This document shows, in pieces, positions 54,348 through 60,726 of a DNA stretch of 64,000 nucleotides. Position 1 is the first letter of the stretch. Each line of letters opens with the position of its first letter. A program made the translations under genes and the position numbers. The DNA comes from Geovibrio thiophilus. GTDB taxonomy: Bacteria > Chrysiogenota > Deferribacteres > Deferribacterales > Geovibrionaceae. The stretch spans positions 2,170,001 through 2,234,000 of the forward strand of contig NZ_CP035108.1 in the NCBI RefSeq assembly GCF_004087915.1. Reading direction: 5' to 3'. The notes under the pieces were generated by a model. That model was given only the letters and a program-made list of their open reading frames with translations. It made no database searches and was not told where the DNA came from.

Positions 54348-54367
54348 TTTAGAATTACCTAACTAAA
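54348..54367. promoter_or_regulatory. Candidate operator of the lipoprotein-receptor operon
   Basis: TTTAGAATTACCTAACTAAA, an imperfect inverted repeat (TTTAG/CTAAA) at about +6 to +25 of the predicted start. Its first 11 bases equal those of the inverted repeat in the nar leader at 32326. The minus-strand reading (TTAGTTAGGTAATTCTAA) also loosely resembles DtxR/IdeR iron boxes. The rest of 54282-54576 holds the promoter (54380-54406) and a terminator (54488-54517). Confidence 0.45.
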
Positions 54368-54379
54368 TAATAGACTTCT

Positions 54380-54406
54380 AGTATAATAAGTAGCATCTGT
54401 TGTCAA
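54380..54406 (-). promoter_or_regulatory. Promoter of the 22-kb uptake operon
   Basis: On the minus strand TTGACA (54401-54406) and TATACT (54380-54385), spacer 15 nt; TACTAG 17 nt away is an alternative -10. The predicted start is near 54373, leaving a leader of about 90 nt before the lipoprotein gene. Confidence 0.6.
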
Positions 54407-54487
54407 GTCATTTCTGAGTTAAAATGCCTTTGAAATCCTTATTTGACCGTGAGTTTACCAAATGAAAAGTTGTTTCCGGAGCTTAAT

Positions 54488-54517
54488 AAAAAAAGGCGGA
54501 CACAGGGAATGTCCGCC
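54488..54517 (-). terminator. Terminator of the flavodoxin-DUF2023 unit
   Basis: An 8-bp perfect stem GGCGGACA/TGTCCGCC (54495-54502 and 54510-54517) with a 7-nt loop, followed on the minus strand by TTTTTTT. It separates the flavodoxin transcript from the uptake operon, which therefore has its own promoter. Confidence 0.85.
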
Positions 54518-54576
54518 ACAGGGGTTTGAATAATACTATCAATACAAGTGCGGGGCAGAAGCCGCACCTTATAACG

Positions 54577-54918
54577 CTACACTGCTATTCTGCCGCATTT
54601 TTTCGCGGCGGTTTTTCGGGAAAGATAACGCTTGCACTGGAGTATTCTGTCGTAGCCGAGCATAACTCCGAGAATGAAGTCCTGCTCATCCGTCAGCTTA
54701 TCAAGCGAAACCCCGAACTGTCTGACGACATTCACGCAGATTTCATCTCCGAAAAAGATGTTGAGCCTCGTGTCGTCAATATCCTGTATGAAATAGGAAA
54801 TTTCGTTTCTCGCCAGCTTCTTTTCAAAAAGAGGCTTAAGCTCTGCCTTTGCCGTGTGAAGTATCAGGCTGCGCAGACCCTTTTTATATTCATACAGATG
54901 ATGGCTGAAAACCTGCAT
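54577..54918 (-). CDS. DUF2023-like protein, flavodoxin partner
   Basis: A 113-residue protein starting MQVFSHHLYEYKKG, with conserved-looking segments LRSLILHT and LDKLTDEQDFILGVMLGYD. It resembles DUF2023 proteins, which are commonly encoded right after flavodoxin; the assignment is from memory. The C-terminus is basic (CKRYLSRKTAAKKCGR). The start lies 1 nt after the flavodoxin stop, so the two are translated together. It may regulate or modify the flavodoxin; function unknown. Confidence 0.65.
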   Translation of the reverse strand: MQVFSHHLYEYKKGLRSLILHTAKAELKPLFEKKLARNEISYFIQDIDDTRLNIFFGDEICVNVVRQFGVSLDKLTDEQDFILGVMLGYDRILQCKRYLSRKTAAKKCGRIAV

Positions 54919-54919
54919 A

Positions 54920-55435
54920 TCAGCCTGCGAATGATTCGCAGATAGACGCAACCCATGCCTTTATACGCTCATCGGTCATATCCGCCTGATTGTCTTCGTC
55001 AATGGGAAGCCCCACAAACTCACCGTCCCTTTCCGCAAGAGATGCGTCATAGCTGTAACCGTCTGTGGATACGGAGCCCACGACATTCGCCCCGGCGGAG
55101 GCGACTGCATCGTAAAGAATGCCTATGCCGTCAACAAAAGTGTCCGGATAGCCGTCCTGATCTCCCGAACCGAAGAGAGCGACTGTTTTTCCATTGAGGT
55201 CTGAATTAGCCAGAGGCTTTTTGAGCCCTTCCCAGTCGTCCTGAAGGTCGCCCATTCCCCATGTGGAGGTGCCGAGAATAATTCCGCTGTACGAAGTTAT
55301 AGCGGAAATATCCGTATCGCCCGCACTGTGAATCTCTGCTTCTATATTGTTTTTTTTAAGTTCTTTAGCGATTAATTCCGCCGCGCTTTTGGTAACGCCT
55401 GTGCTGCTTCCGTAAAAAATGCCTACTTTGCTCAT
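54920..55435 (-). CDS. fldA: Flavodoxin
   Basis: A 171-residue FMN electron carrier of the long-chain type. The phosphate-binding loop GSSTGVTKS (about 8-16), the FMN-stacking segment TSTWGMGDLQDDW (about 55-67) and GSGDQDGYPDTFVDG (about 87-101) are present. Flavodoxin replaces ferredoxin when iron is short in many bacteria. The start (MSKVGIFYG) follows GGAGGAGCCG. It has its own promoter with a 12-bp palindrome close to the start point. Confidence 0.94.
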   Translation of the reverse strand: MSKVGIFYGSSTGVTKSAAELIAKELKKNNIEAEIHSAGDTDISAITSYSGIILGTSTWGMGDLQDDWEGLKKPLANSDLNGKTVALFGSGDQDGYPDTFVDGIGILYDAVASAGANVVGSVSTDGYSYDASLAERDGEFVGLPIDEDNQADMTDERIKAWVASICESFAG

Positions 55436-55467
55436 CGGCTCCTCCATAATTTCAGGTGACCTATATT

Positions 55468-55479
55468 TTTAGATCTAAA
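55468..55479. promoter_or_regulatory. Palindrome in the flavodoxin leader
   Basis: TTTAGATCTAAA, a perfect 12-bp palindrome at about +9 to +20 of the predicted flavodoxin start; a possible repressor site. It shares the TTTAGA/TCTAAA ends of the other two candidate operators but not their spacing. Confidence 0.35.
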
Positions 55480-55494
55480 TATATTTGTTCAATT

Positions 55495-55523
55495 TATCTA
55501 ACTTTTGAATCATGGAAAGTCAA
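55495..55523 (-). promoter_or_regulatory. Promoter of flavodoxin
   Basis: On the minus strand TTGACT (55518-55523), 17-nt spacer, TAGATA (55495-55500); start near 55488. Confidence 0.6.
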
Positions 55524-55548
55524 GGAGTTTTTTACGGATAAGTCAGGA

Positions 55549-56859
55549 TTAATCCTTCAGCATGTCGTCGGCTTCAGGCATGCGGGCTGCTGCAAACACA
55601 GCGATAAGCGACATTGCTCCGATCACGGCGATTATTCCTGCCGCGCCTGTTTTCTCCGCCAGAAGTCCCAGAAGCCCCGCAAAAAGGGAAAGAATACCCA
55701 CAGCGCTGTTGCTGAACGCCGTGAAGGTTGATTTGTTTTCTGCTGGCGTGGCGTCAACAAGGTATGTTTTACGCCCGAGCCTCACTCCGGCTTCGGCAAG
55801 TCCGATGAGCACAAACGCTGTCAGAAGCCCCGCATATACCGCGAGATGATCCGTGAGAAAATAACAGACGACAGCCAGAACAGCCGCCGCCACGGAAATT
55901 AGCGCGCTCTGGATCATCACCTTGCGGCTGGTTTCATCCGCCGCCCTGCCCCAGAACGGACTGCTGATCACCTGAGAGACTCCTATGGCGGTCATGAAAA
56001 GTCCGAGTCCTGCCTTGGATGTGCCTAAAAGCTCAGAAGCGTAAAACGCATAGAAAGGAACAGCTATCTCAATGATGTTAAGTGCTATTCTGCCGTACAG
56101 ATACTGTCGGAAGCCTTTGTATTGTCTGAAAAGGGCAAATCCCGCCGCTGTTTCCCTGAATGCGTTCCTGCCGCCTTTTACAGCGCCCGGATACTCTTTT
56201 ATGCTCTGGAAAAAAAGAGAAGAGATAATCCACAGTACAGCACCGAAAACAACAAGCATGTAAAGTGTTATCAGCGAGCCGCCTTTCAGCCTGCCGATGA
56301 CGAGCCCCGCGGCGATGGTGAGTATGCCGCCCGCAAAGGCTCTGGAGGAGAGGAGCCTGCCTCTCTGCCCCTTGTCTATGGTTTTACCGAGCACATCCTG
56401 AAAAGCCACGGACGCCGTGCCGCTTGCCGTGCTGAAAACAATGAGCAGCAGAAGAACGGAAATGCCTGCCTGTACAGGTGTAAGGTAAATAGCAGAGGGG
56501 ATCATCAGGAGAAGACAGAGTGCCTGAATGAAGCCTGAAACAGTCCATACTGTTTTGCGTATGCCAAGTGTCCTGATATATCCGGCGGTTACCATCTGAG
56601 GCAGGAGTGAGAAGGTCTGCTTGAGCGGCATGACGAACCCCAGAATCCACACAGGGGTTCCGATTGCCTGAAGCAGCCACGGAATAACAAGGTTAGGTCC
56701 CGCTGCCTGCTCAGCCAGTTTGGATGCCGCTCCGTTCATGAGATTTGCCCTGTAGTTGCGGGCGGAGTGCCTGCATGCCTCTTCCGGTATGCTTTTGCAT
56801 GCCCTGTCCAGCGAATCGTCATCCGCAAGAACTGATTTAAAAACAGCGGTTTTTCTCAT
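55549..56859 (-). CDS. MFS transporter of unknown substrate
   Basis: A 436-residue inner membrane protein with about 12 helices in two halves joined near residue 215. Motif A-like loops are visible (GKTIDKGQRGRLLSSRAFAGG and GRAADETSRK). An N-terminal cytoplasmic part of about 50 residues (DDDSLDRACKSIPEEACRH) is longer than usual. It follows the polyferredoxin gene after a 70-nt gap and may belong to the same respiratory cluster. The start is the ATG at 56859 with GTGGAGG. Confidence 0.85.
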   Translation of the reverse strand: MRKTAVFKSVLADDDSLDRACKSIPEEACRHSARNYRANLMNGAASKLAEQAAGPNLVIPWLLQAIGTPVWILGFVMPLKQTFSLLPQMVTAGYIRTLGIRKTVWTVSGFIQALCLLLMIPSAIYLTPVQAGISVLLLLIVFSTASGTASVAFQDVLGKTIDKGQRGRLLSSRAFAGGILTIAAGLVIGRLKGGSLITLYMLVVFGAVLWIISSLFFQSIKEYPGAVKGGRNAFRETAAGFALFRQYKGFRQYLYGRIALNIIEIAVPFYAFYASELLGTSKAGLGLFMTAIGVSQVISSPFWGRAADETSRKVMIQSALISVAAAVLAVVCYFLTDHLAVYAGLLTAFVLIGLAEAGVRLGRKTYLVDATPAENKSTFTAFSNSAVGILSLFAGLLGLLAEKTGAAGIIAVIGAMSLIAVFAAARMPEADDMLKD

Positions 56860-56929
56860 GGCGTCCTCCACTTGAAAAACCTAGCACAAAACATGATTTC
56901 TTTAAAGTTAAGAGATGTTTCTAAGAAAG

Positions 56930-57955
56930 TCAGCGGACGCTTACAGCGCCGTACGGACAGGAGATGGTACAAAGATTGCAGCCTGTGCAGCCGACTGATT
57001 TAACATTGATGAACTGCGTAACCTCACGCCCTTTAATGATTTCCGTAACAGGCTCAAAAATCTGAAACGGGCACATCCGTGCGCATATCCCGCACTTGGC
57101 GCATTTTTCAGGGTTGATCTCCGCGCGTTTAAGAAGTCCTTCCTTCTGCATATTGCGGATGAGAATGTCACCGCCGAGTATTTCCACAGAGTTCAGGAAC
57201 TCCCTGTGCGGAGCGGTGGTTTCTTTCACTTCCAGTATTGTTTTCCGGCGGTTGGAATCGTTTTCACCCAGATACTGTAGTGTTTTGCCCACAGATTTTT
57301 CCGCCCCGGTTTTGAGAAAACCGAAAAACTCCCTGCGGCTGAGTCTCACATCCTGTTTTCCGCCGAGGCGTTCGGACAGCCTGCTTTTCTTTTTCGGCAG
57401 CGAGACTTCGTCCGGCTTCCTTATGAGAAACGCCGATTCTTTTCCGCATAGCTCAAGTATTCTGGACGACGCCTCAATCTCCCTGCCCAGCATATCCAGA
57501 CAGCCGCCGGACGGGCACACAGAGCAGTCGCCATGGATAAACTCCTGCCTCTTTGCCCCTGCGGACGCGGCTTTGATTATCTGCTTTCTGGTAATATAGG
57601 CAAGAGCGGAGACCTTCGCAGTAGTCTCCGCGGATTTTGAGCGGGCGCAGGAATATTTCACGCTGCCGTCAGCCTTGATCTGCTCTGCGGCGGAGGTGTT
57701 TATACGCGCATCGTCCGCTCTGCGGAGCGTAAATACGCTATTAACGCATACGCTTACGCATTTTCCGCAGTCAGTGCAGACTGACCAGTCCACAAGCACC
57801 TTTCCGCCGGCACGGGTTATTTTCACAGCCTCAGCCGGACAGACATCAGTGCAGTCCGTGCAGGCGGCGTTTTTGTGGCGCACCCGCACGCACAGCGCAC
57901 TGTTTATAACGAAATATTCGGAAAGTTTTTCAAATACGCCTTCCACCACGCCCAT
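56930..57955 (-). CDS. Polyferredoxin, 4Fe-4S binding protein
   Basis: A 341-residue soluble Fe-S protein. Cysteine clusters lie near the N-terminus (CTDCTDVCP about 32-40, and CTDCGKCVSVC about 60-70) and C-terminus (CAKCGICARMCP about 290 and CTGCNLCTISCP about 323). A CSVCPSGGC motif sits in the middle (about 144-152). The first cluster shows three cysteines in the usual spacing. It starts 5 nt after the chaperone gene and probably passes electrons to the molybdoenzyme or serves its assembly. No exact family was recognised. The ATG has GGAGGAT. Confidence 0.85.
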   Translation of the reverse strand: MGVVEGVFEKLSEYFVINSALCVRVRHKNAACTDCTDVCPAEAVKITRAGGKVLVDWSVCTDCGKCVSVCVNSVFTLRRADDARINTSAAEQIKADGSVKYSCARSKSAETTAKVSALAYITRKQIIKAASAGAKRQEFIHGDCSVCPSGGCLDMLGREIEASSRILELCGKESAFLIRKPDEVSLPKKKSRLSERLGGKQDVRLSRREFFGFLKTGAEKSVGKTLQYLGENDSNRRKTILEVKETTAPHREFLNSVEILGGDILIRNMQKEGLLKRAEINPEKCAKCGICARMCPFQIFEPVTEIIKGREVTQFINVKSVGCTGCNLCTISCPYGAVSVR

Positions 57956-57960
57956 AGAAT

Positions 57961-58656
57961 CTATCCTCCGAGCAGGTCTTCCAGAAACAGCATATCTTCT
58001 GTAAGAAAACCTTTCAGCAGATAAGCGTAGGCAACGTAAAACTGAGTATGAAGCCTTTCGCTTTTGCTGATCACTTTATCGCAGAAATCGGGAACCCATT
58101 TGATTATGTGGTTGTTATAAAAGTCTTTCTGAGCTTTAAGCTTAATTTCAGCTCCGTCAAAATCCTCGTTTTGCAGTAGTTCTGCCGCCTTTTTGCTCAG
58201 CAGACCCATAAACTGGAGCTCAAGGGATACATGGTCTTCTATTGTTTTATTGCTGTCCGCTTTTTTGAAGCCGTTGAGAGCATAGGCGGCTTTAACCTCC
58301 GACCACGGCTCCTGCTTTATGAGTCTTTCAGGGGAGCGGTAGACAGATTCGTAAGAGGACACAGAGCCCTGACCGAGAACAAAAAGAAAGGTGAAGTCCT
58401 TCGCCCTGTCCAGTCTGTTTTCGGCAAACCAGCTCTCCAGATTTGATTTATCAGCGGGCAGAAGCGTGTTGAGAATCTGCGCGCCTTTTTTAAGATCGCC
58501 GTTTTCGGACGCTTCCGCAACCGACACAAGGTAAGCGCAGGTATCGGCAGCGAGTTTGTCGGAAAAATCATCCGGCACATCGTTGAACACTCTCGAAAAA
58601 ATGTTGAATGTTACGTCTCTTCCTTTGTGTGTTTCACATACTTCATTAACGTTCAT
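57961..58656 (-). CDS. TorD/DmsD-family molybdoenzyme chaperone
   Basis: A 231-residue all-helical cytoplasmic chaperone. Family marks are YLVSVAEAS near the start, LPADKSNLESWFAENRLDRA, SVYRSPERLIKQEPWSEVKAAYAL (split into family motif SVYxSPERLxxQ), and HIIKWVPDFCDKVI. It would bind the Tat signal of the DmsA-like subunit until cofactor is inserted. It starts 9 nt after the radical SAM gene with AGGTGA. Confidence 0.85.
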   Translation of the reverse strand: MNVNEVCETHKGRDVTFNIFSRVFNDVPDDFSDKLAADTCAYLVSVAEASENGDLKKGAQILNTLLPADKSNLESWFAENRLDRAKDFTFLFVLGQGSVSSYESVYRSPERLIKQEPWSEVKAAYALNGFKKADSNKTIEDHVSLELQFMGLLSKKAAELLQNEDFDGAEIKLKAQKDFYNNHIIKWVPDFCDKVISKSERLHTQFYVAYAYLLKGFLTEDMLFLEDLLGG

Positions 58657-58665
58657 AACGTCACC

Positions 58666-59973
58666 TCATATATCTTCATCGTAATCGAATAAAGACGGAT
58701 TAACCAAGTCTATCTTAAGCTCACGCATATGGGAGGATTTGCCCTCACTCTCTACAATATTGTACGTAAGCGCAACCTCGTCCACCCCTCTCAGCTCCGA
58801 GATATATTTAGGGTGAAACTCAAGAGCGTCCGAGCCTGCTATGCGCTGAAAAGGCACTCCCTTTTTACTGAGGAATTTCTGCACTTTTCCGGCGTTACTG
58901 CCGTAAACACGGGCAATTTTTATGAAGAAGTCCTTTTCAGACATAACTTCAAAGGGCATGAGCTTTGTGGTGTAATTCTGGAAGTAAACCTGTGATGTCA
59001 GCTTATTTTCCAGCGAACAGTAATGCACGCCGAGCTTCAGCTCCTTTTCAAGAACAAACTCAAGAAGCCTGAGGCATTCTTCCTCGCTTCCTGCCACGGG
59101 AAGCCCGCCGGAGTAGCTGTATGAATACAGCACCTGATACGGGCGCTGCTTTATTTTGAATCCGAGCTTTTTATACTCCTCGGAATCTGTCCAAGGGTAA
59201 AGAAATTCAAGCAGGTTGATCCCGTCGCACCCTATTTCCTCCATTTTAAGGAGAAGATCCTTCATGTGCTCAAAAGTTCCGGGGATTACAGGCATCTCCA
59301 CCATAACGGCAGGTATAAACTTTCTGGCGATTCTCAGCTTATCCAGTGTCTCAGACGGGTAGCCGTCCTTGTCCATTTTAACGCTTATGCGTATCTCATT
59401 AAGTCCCGCTGCGGCAAGCTGCTCAGCCAGCTCATCGGTAAGCAGGTCTCCGTTGGTGTAAAGACGCCTGTGCGCCTCGGGATATTTTTCGGAAACGTGT
59501 CTGTAAAACCCAAGAGCACGCTCGGGAAGAAGAAGGGGTTCGCCCCCTGTGAGAGCAACGGATGAAACCTTTCTGCCTGCCATGGAGGAATCAAGCTCCT
59601 CCTCGGCGTTGTTGATGTTTTTAGTATAGAACTCGTACTCTTCCTGATTCATGTTCGCGCAGAAATAACAGTCGCGGTTGCATGTCAGTGTATGAAAAAC
59701 TGTTTTTGAGTTTTCTCCGGTTCGGCAATCAATGCAGGCGGGGGAGAGATAACCGTATGAAAGACTTTTCGCGTTATAGCCCTTAATCCGACTGTTTTTT
59801 AAGAGCCTCTCAGCGGCTATGCTGTTAGAGGAGACCCCCTCGACTGCACCGATTCCCGAATCTTCAGCGAATTTCATAAAATCGGCGTACTGCGCCACAT
59901 ACCTTTCAGCGTCCTCCCTGAAAGCTTTGCTTTTAATCAAGTCTAAGGTCTTCGCATTTATGTCTGTTATCAT
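58666..59973 (-). CDS. Radical SAM protein of the molybdoenzyme cluster
   Basis: A 435-residue radical SAM enzyme. The cluster motif is CNRDCYFC (CxxxCxxC, about residues 94-101), followed by TGGEPLLLP (SAM binding) and a TIM-barrel with VEMPVIPGTFEHM. A CIDCRTG segment lies about 15 residues before the motif. The C-terminal about 100 residues (FLSKKGVPFQRIAGSD) lack a SPASM cysteine set. It lies between the Fe-S subunit and the TorD chaperone, so it may mature the enzyme or its cofactor; the reaction is unknown. AAAAGGAAA precedes the ATG. Confidence 0.85.
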   Translation of the reverse strand: MITDINAKTLDLIKSKAFREDAERYVAQYADFMKFAEDSGIGAVEGVSSNSIAAERLLKNSRIKGYNAKSLSYGYLSPACIDCRTGENSKTVFHTLTCNRDCYFCANMNQEEYEFYTKNINNAEEELDSSMAGRKVSSVALTGGEPLLLPERALGFYRHVSEKYPEAHRRLYTNGDLLTDELAEQLAAAGLNEIRISVKMDKDGYPSETLDKLRIARKFIPAVMVEMPVIPGTFEHMKDLLLKMEEIGCDGINLLEFLYPWTDSEEYKKLGFKIKQRPYQVLYSYSYSGGLPVAGSEEECLRLLEFVLEKELKLGVHYCSLENKLTSQVYFQNYTTKLMPFEVMSEKDFFIKIARVYGSNAGKVQKFLSKKGVPFQRIAGSDALEFHPKYISELRGVDEVALTYNIVESEGKSSHMRELKIDLVNPSLFDYDEDI

Positions 59974-60043
59974 GGAATTTCCTTTTAAGTTTTTACTCAG
60001 CAGACAAAATATAACTTACTGCCATGTTTCACAAGGCTTTAAA

Positions 60044-60081
60044 AAAAGAAATACCGCCCCCATGTGAGGGCGGTATTTTTT
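60044..60081. terminator. Bidirectional intrinsic terminator after the Fe-S subunit gene
   Basis: A 10-bp perfect stem AATACCGCCC/GGGCGGTATT (60050-60059 and 60068-60077) with an 8-nt loop. T-tracts flank it in both directions, so it can end transcription after the gene stopping at 60096 on the minus strand. It lies between the Fe-S subunit and the radical SAM gene and may cause partial termination within the cluster. Confidence 0.8.
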
Positions 60082-60095
60082 GGTTGTTACGGCTC

Positions 60096-60713
60096 CTAGT
60101 TCTTCGGTTTAAAGAAAATGGAGGGTACTGTATCTCCGGAGGTAAGGGTATTACCGTTGGAGTCCTTTGTTGAATCGGGCATACCTACAGCGGTTCTCTG
60201 TGCTGTGGGGTATTTCGCGCTGATCTCTTCAACTGTGCCGAAGTCAAGCGCTCTCTGCGGGCAGGCTGCCACGCACGAAGGAGCAAGACCGTCGTCAAGC
60301 CTGTCCCAGCAGAAGGTACATTTCTGCACGGGGTGGGCGACTGCCCAGCTTGCTTTCTTAACAGGTTCGGACTTGTCGTCTCCGAACTGAGGAGCGCCGT
60401 AAGGGCACGCAACAGCGCAGGAACGGATGTTCTGGCACTTGTCACGGTCTACTATGACTATGCCGTCCTCTTTTCTTTTATAGATCGCTCCCACGGGGCA
60501 GGCCGCAGTACATGCGGGGTTTGCGCAATGGTTGCAGGAAAGCACAAGGTTGAAAACCTTTACATCAGGGAAAGCGCCGCTTTCCGTAACACTGAGCTTT
60601 CTCCAGCTTGCCTTGCCGGGTTTAACGTCGTTCCAGTCTTTGCAGGCAACAACGCAGGCGTGGCAGCCCATACATCTATTCTGGTCAAAGTAAAATGCCA
60701 TCTGTTTAGCCAT
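60096..60713 (-). CDS. DmsB-like electron-transfer subunit with altered third cluster
   Basis: A 205-residue four-cluster ferredoxin of the DMSO reductase family. Ligand groups are CMGCHACVVACK, CNHCANPACTAACP, CQNIRSCAVACP and CTFCWDRLDDGLAPSCVAACP. In the third group the usual second cysteine is Ile (CxxIxxC), which parallels the Trp in NarH that makes a [3Fe-4S] cluster. It passes electrons to the catalytic subunit encoded 13 nt upstream. No DmsC-like membrane anchor is visible, so electrons may come from the multihaem cytochrome upstream. GGAGG precedes the ATG. Confidence 0.93.
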   Translation of the reverse strand: MAKQMAFYFDQNRCMGCHACVVACKDWNDVKPGKASWRKLSVTESGAFPDVKVFNLVLSCNHCANPACTAACPVGAIYKRKEDGIVIVDRDKCQNIRSCAVACPYGAPQFGDDKSEPVKKASWAVAHPVQKCTFCWDRLDDGLAPSCVAACPQRALDFGTVEEISAKYPTAQRTAVGMPDSTKDSNGNTLTSGDTVPSIFFKPKN

Positions 60714-60726
60714 GATTCAATCCTCC

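Noticed and set aside
55546-55557. Palindrome AGGATTAATCCT at the end of the MFS gene
   Set aside because: It spans the last codons and stop of the gene, is short, and has no T-run; likely chance.
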